Shown piece after piece: positions 17,485 to 18,578 of a stretch of 18,578 nucleotides of DNA; the first letter of the stretch is position 1, and each line of letters starts with the position of its first letter. Source of the DNA: CAZUQH01 sp964622465 (GTDB taxonomy: Bacteria; CG03; CAZUQH01); assembly GCA_964622465.1 (NCBI GenBank), contig CAZUQH010000029.1, positions 1-18,578 of the forward strand, read 5' to 3'. The translations under genes and the position numbers were made by a program. The notes beneath the pieces are model-generated. The model did not search any database and was not told the DNA's origin. It saw only the letters and a list, made by a program, of their open reading frames with translations.

Positions 17485-17502
17485 GCGCGCAATCTAATAA
17501 AC

Positions 17503-17531
17503 TTGACATTTATAAAGTAAATAAGTAGTAT
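17503..17531 (+). promoter_or_regulatory. Promoter of the initiator tRNA gene
   Basis: A perfect TTGACA at 17503-17508, a 17-base spacer and TAGTAT at 17526-17531 (5 of 6) form the best promoter in the window. The -10 box ends 5 bases before the first tRNA base, so initiation is expected at or next to tRNA position 1. Confidence 0.8.
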
Positions 17532-17570
17532 TTAAACGCGGGGTAGAGCAGTCCGGTAGCTCGCAAGGCT

Positions 17571-18209
17571 CGAATGGACACCAAGTTAAAGGCAGACATT
17601 GCAGAATCGGAGGTCACGACGCAGCTTCTGAAGAGGGGTTTTAGAGTTCTGAAGCCCGTTGGCGACCGTCTTCCCTACGACCTCGCCATTGATCTCGCAG
17701 GGCGCTTGGTTAGAATTCAGGTAAAGAGTGCGTGGTTCGACGCGAAAAACAATTGCTACGCAGTTGATGTGCGGAGAACCAAGACGAACAGGCGCCAAAT
17801 GTTGCGGAGTCGCTATGGCGAGGAGGACTTTGATTTTGCAATCCTGTACATTGATGACTTGAATGTGTTCTACGTTGTCCCTGTGTCTATCTTCTCGGAT
17901 TATGGCAGTACCCTGACATTGGTAGAAACTGAGAAGAGACAACGCAGGCCAGCATCGTGGGAGTACAGGGAACGATGGGACTTGTTGTTCGATGGGCCGC
18001 TCAATCGGAAACGATTGAGTAACAACCTGTCAAATTCGGTGGAACCTGAAATGGCAATACCGAGCCAATCCTGATTTAATTTAGGTCAGGAAGGTGTAGA
18101 GACTAGATGGCAGGTGCCCTAACTGTCTGACTCGGGAGGACAGAGGGCAAAGGTATAGTCCAGACCACAAACTCTGACTGCCAGGGGCGGCGAAAGTCGA
18201 AGTGGTAAG
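17571..18209 (+). ncRNA. Group I self-splicing intron (IC3-like) in tRNA-fMet
   Basis: The 639-nt intron follows U at 17570 and ends in G at 18209. The internal guide ATGGGCC (17992-17998) pairs GGCC with exon GGCT (P1, with U.G at the splice site) and ATG with exon CAT (P10). P2 is an 8-bp stem 18000-18007/18012-18019 with a GAAA loop. P3 is 18026-18032/18108-18114. P4 is 18035-18040/18059-18064, with a tiny P5 (CC/GG). P6 is CC/GG plus TCCTGA/TCAGGA (18069-18074/18086-18091). P7 is GACTA/TAGTC (18101-18105/18156-18160). P8 is TGCCCT/AGGGCA extended by CTGTC/GACAG. P9 is ACCAC/GTGGT, with an inner CGGC-GAAA-GTCG hairpin. The order and the GTAGAGACTAGA and AAAGGTATAGTCC signatures match cyanobacterial tRNA introns. 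Confidence 0.95.
17574..18074 (+). CDS. Intron-encoded PD-(D/E)XK homing endonuclease (I-Ssp6803I-like)
   Basis: Predicted to cut intronless tRNA-fMet genes at the anticodon region so that the intron is copied in. It has 166 residues; the known relative is about 150. The fold signature is an N-terminal helix with E11 (ADIAESEVTTQLLKRGF), D36 in RLPYD, and Q49-x-K51 in RIQVKSAW, so Gln stands in for the acidic residue of the classic motif, as I recall for I-Ssp6803I. A basic strand follows (VRRTKTNRR), then FDFAILYIDDLNVFYVVPVS. The ATG is 3 bases inside the intron. The nearest ribosome-binding-like AAGG is in exon 1 (17565-17568). The last 25 or so codons are also the guide, P2, P4 and P5, and the TGA stop is in the P6 stem. 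The C-terminal tail may therefore be shaped by RNA, not protein, function. Confidence 0.92.
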   Translation: MDTKLKADIAESEVTTQLLKRGFRVLKPVGDRLPYDLAIDLAGRLVRIQVKSAWFDAKNNCYAVDVRRTKTNRRQMLRSRYGEEDFDFAILYIDDLNVFYVVPVSIFSDYGSTLTLVETEKRQRRPASWEYRERWDLLFDGPLNRKRLSNNLSNSVEPEMAIPSQS

Positions 18210-18251
18210 CATAACCTTGAGGACGGTGGTTCAAATCCACCCCCCGCTACC

Positions 18252-18279
18252 ATTCTAACTATATAGGAGAATACTTTTT
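18252..18279 (+). terminator. Weak AT hairpin with T-run after tRNA-fMet
   Basis: ATTCT (18252-18256) can pair with AGAAT (18268-18272), followed at once by a run of six T. The stem is only five AT-rich pairs and shares its first base with the tRNA end, so it is a poor candidate. Confidence 0.3.
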
Positions 18280-18307
18280 TACAAAGCCTATCCAACTTAA
18301 AACAAGC

Positions 18308-18337
18308 CAAATTTTGCTACAAGAGCCACAAATTTTG
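18308..18337. repeat. Two direct copies of CAAATTTTG
   Basis: CAAATTTTG at 18308-18316 and 18329-18337 are identical and 21 bases apart, about two helical turns, and a further AAATTTT begins at 18341. They lie upstream of the last gene and could be paired protein-binding sites. Chance is possible in AT-rich sequence. Confidence 0.3.
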
Positions 18338-18430
18338 TGTAAATTTTCCCGGAAAGGGGGTGAGTAAGGAATGATGAAAGGGTTAGGAAGTAAAGAAAAA
18401 CATGATAATAATCAAAAAGGAGGAGAATGT

Positions 18431-18578
18431 ATGAGGAGAGTACTGGTAACACTTTTAGCACTCGCTCTGGTCAGTCCTGTCTTTGCGGCGCTTGATGTAA
18501 CATCCTTCCGTATGGATGGTATTAACCCTCAGCTTGCAGGAGTTGTAGAAGACGAGTATTCCGACATCTTCGTCAATG
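18431..18578 (+). CDS. Secreted or outer-membrane protein, 5' end only
   Basis: The open frame runs off the window after 49 codons. It starts with a clear Sec signal peptide, MRRVLVTLLALALVSPVFA, with cleavage after the alanine, then LDVTSFRMDGINPQLAGVV and EDEYSDIFVN. I recognise no family, but the export signal suggests an envelope or surface protein. AAGGAGGAG lies 5-6 bases before this ATG. The same frame is open further upstream to ATG ATG at 18371-18376, which would add about 20 hydrophilic residues ahead of the signal. The 18431 start is preferred because it gives a normal signal peptide and has the better ribosome binding site. Confidence 0.75.
   Translation, partial: MRRVLVTLLALALVSPVFAALDVTSFRMDGINPQLAGVVEDEYSDIFVN

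Larger units (their letters stand above)
17537..18252 (+). tRNA. Initiator tRNA-fMet (CAU) interrupted by a group I intron
   Basis: Exon 1 is 17537-17570 and exon 2 is 18210-18252; joined they give a 77-nt tRNA with encoded CCA. Initiator marks are a C1 x U72 mismatch at the end of an otherwise fully paired acceptor stem, A11-U24 in the D stem (GAGC/GCTC), and the loop CUCAUAA. The T arm is GGTGG/CCACC with loop TTCAAAT. The anticodon stem is CAAGG/CCTTG, so two of the three conserved G-C pairs are present and the 29-41 pair is A-U. The intron lies between U33 and C34, so the whole anticodon is in exon 2. Without splicing the gene yields no functional initiator. Its own promoter lies immediately upstream. 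Confidence 0.95.

Noticed and set aside
17571..18209. Reading the insert as a gene integrated beside a tRNA (integrative element with att site)
   Set aside because: The tRNA is cut inside the anticodon loop, no exon sequence is duplicated, no integrase is present, and the insert folds into a full group I core.
17571..18209. Alternative splice point one base later (exon 1 ending in C at 17571)
   Set aside because: The insert would then end in C instead of the required terminal G, and the exon would lose the U.G pair at the splice site.
18119..18310. Minus-strand open frame of 63 codons containing GGGFEPPS
   Set aside because: It is the antisense of the tRNA-fMet 3' exon and intron end. Peptides of this GGGFEPP type are a familiar false call opposite tRNA T-arms.
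18308..18337. Possible CRISPR-like repeat
   Set aside because: Only two 9-base units, far too short and few; no cas genes are nearby.
1..18578. Phage, transposon or secretion-system cluster
   Set aside because: Apart from the group I intron, all genes are conserved housekeeping genes on one strand with no transposase, integrase or structural phage proteins.

Overview
The window is a gene-dense stretch of bacterial chromosome. Every recognisable gene is on the + strand, and the spacing is tight, with several stop/start overlaps. The gene set is core metabolism and information processing: tRNA/rRNA modification, DNA repair, the tRNA amidotransferase GatCAB, periplasmic folding factors, enolase, a divisome protein and glutamate dehydrogenase. 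SurA- and PpiC-type exported folding factors and Sec signal peptides point to a Gram-negative (diderm) cell. The mix resembles uncultured candidate-phylum genomes such as Omnitrophota/PVC relatives, but that placement is a guess. A 100-N gap flanked by the same 55 bp on both sides shows that this is a draft scaffold.

Layout. 1-344: no recognised gene, only a weak hypothetical reading frame and a possible promoter. 345-1693: an rRNA/tRNA uracil-5-methyltransferase interrupted by the artefactual gap. 1742-12912: a probable long operon of uvrD/pcrA helicase, gatC, gatA, gatB, mfd, membrane-anchored ppiC, surA and pdxA. 12964-14391: an alpha-D-phosphohexomutase. 14423-16136: a well-formed sigma70-type promoter, then eno, ftsB/divIC and tRNA-Leu(UAA). 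16190-17449: glutamate dehydrogenase. 17503-18252: a promoter and an initiator tRNA-fMet(CAU) gene interrupted by a group I intron. 18431 to the end: the start of a secreted protein.

The main discovery is at 17537-18252. The initiator tRNA is split in its anticodon loop, between U33 and C34, by a 639-nt group I intron that looks like subgroup IC3. P1, P10, P2, P3, P4, P6, P7, P8 and P9 can all be paired by eye, with a minimal P5, and there are GAAA tetraloops in L2 and L9. Inside the intron is a 166-codon PD-(D/E)XK homing endonuclease of the I-Ssp6803I type, known from the cyanobacterial tRNA-fMet intron. Its ORF begins 3 nt after the 5' splice site and runs through P1, P2, P4 and P5 into P6, so the last quarter of the protein gene is also ribozyme.

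How the genes work together. GatCAB makes Gln-tRNA(Gln) and/or Asn-tRNA(Asn). UvrD/PcrA and Mfd serve repair at stalled polymerases. PpiC and SurA fold envelope proteins. PdxA makes the vitamin B6 cofactor, and surA and pdxA overlap by 4 nt. Translation initiation in this organism may depend on self-splicing of the intron if this is its only initiator tRNA gene.
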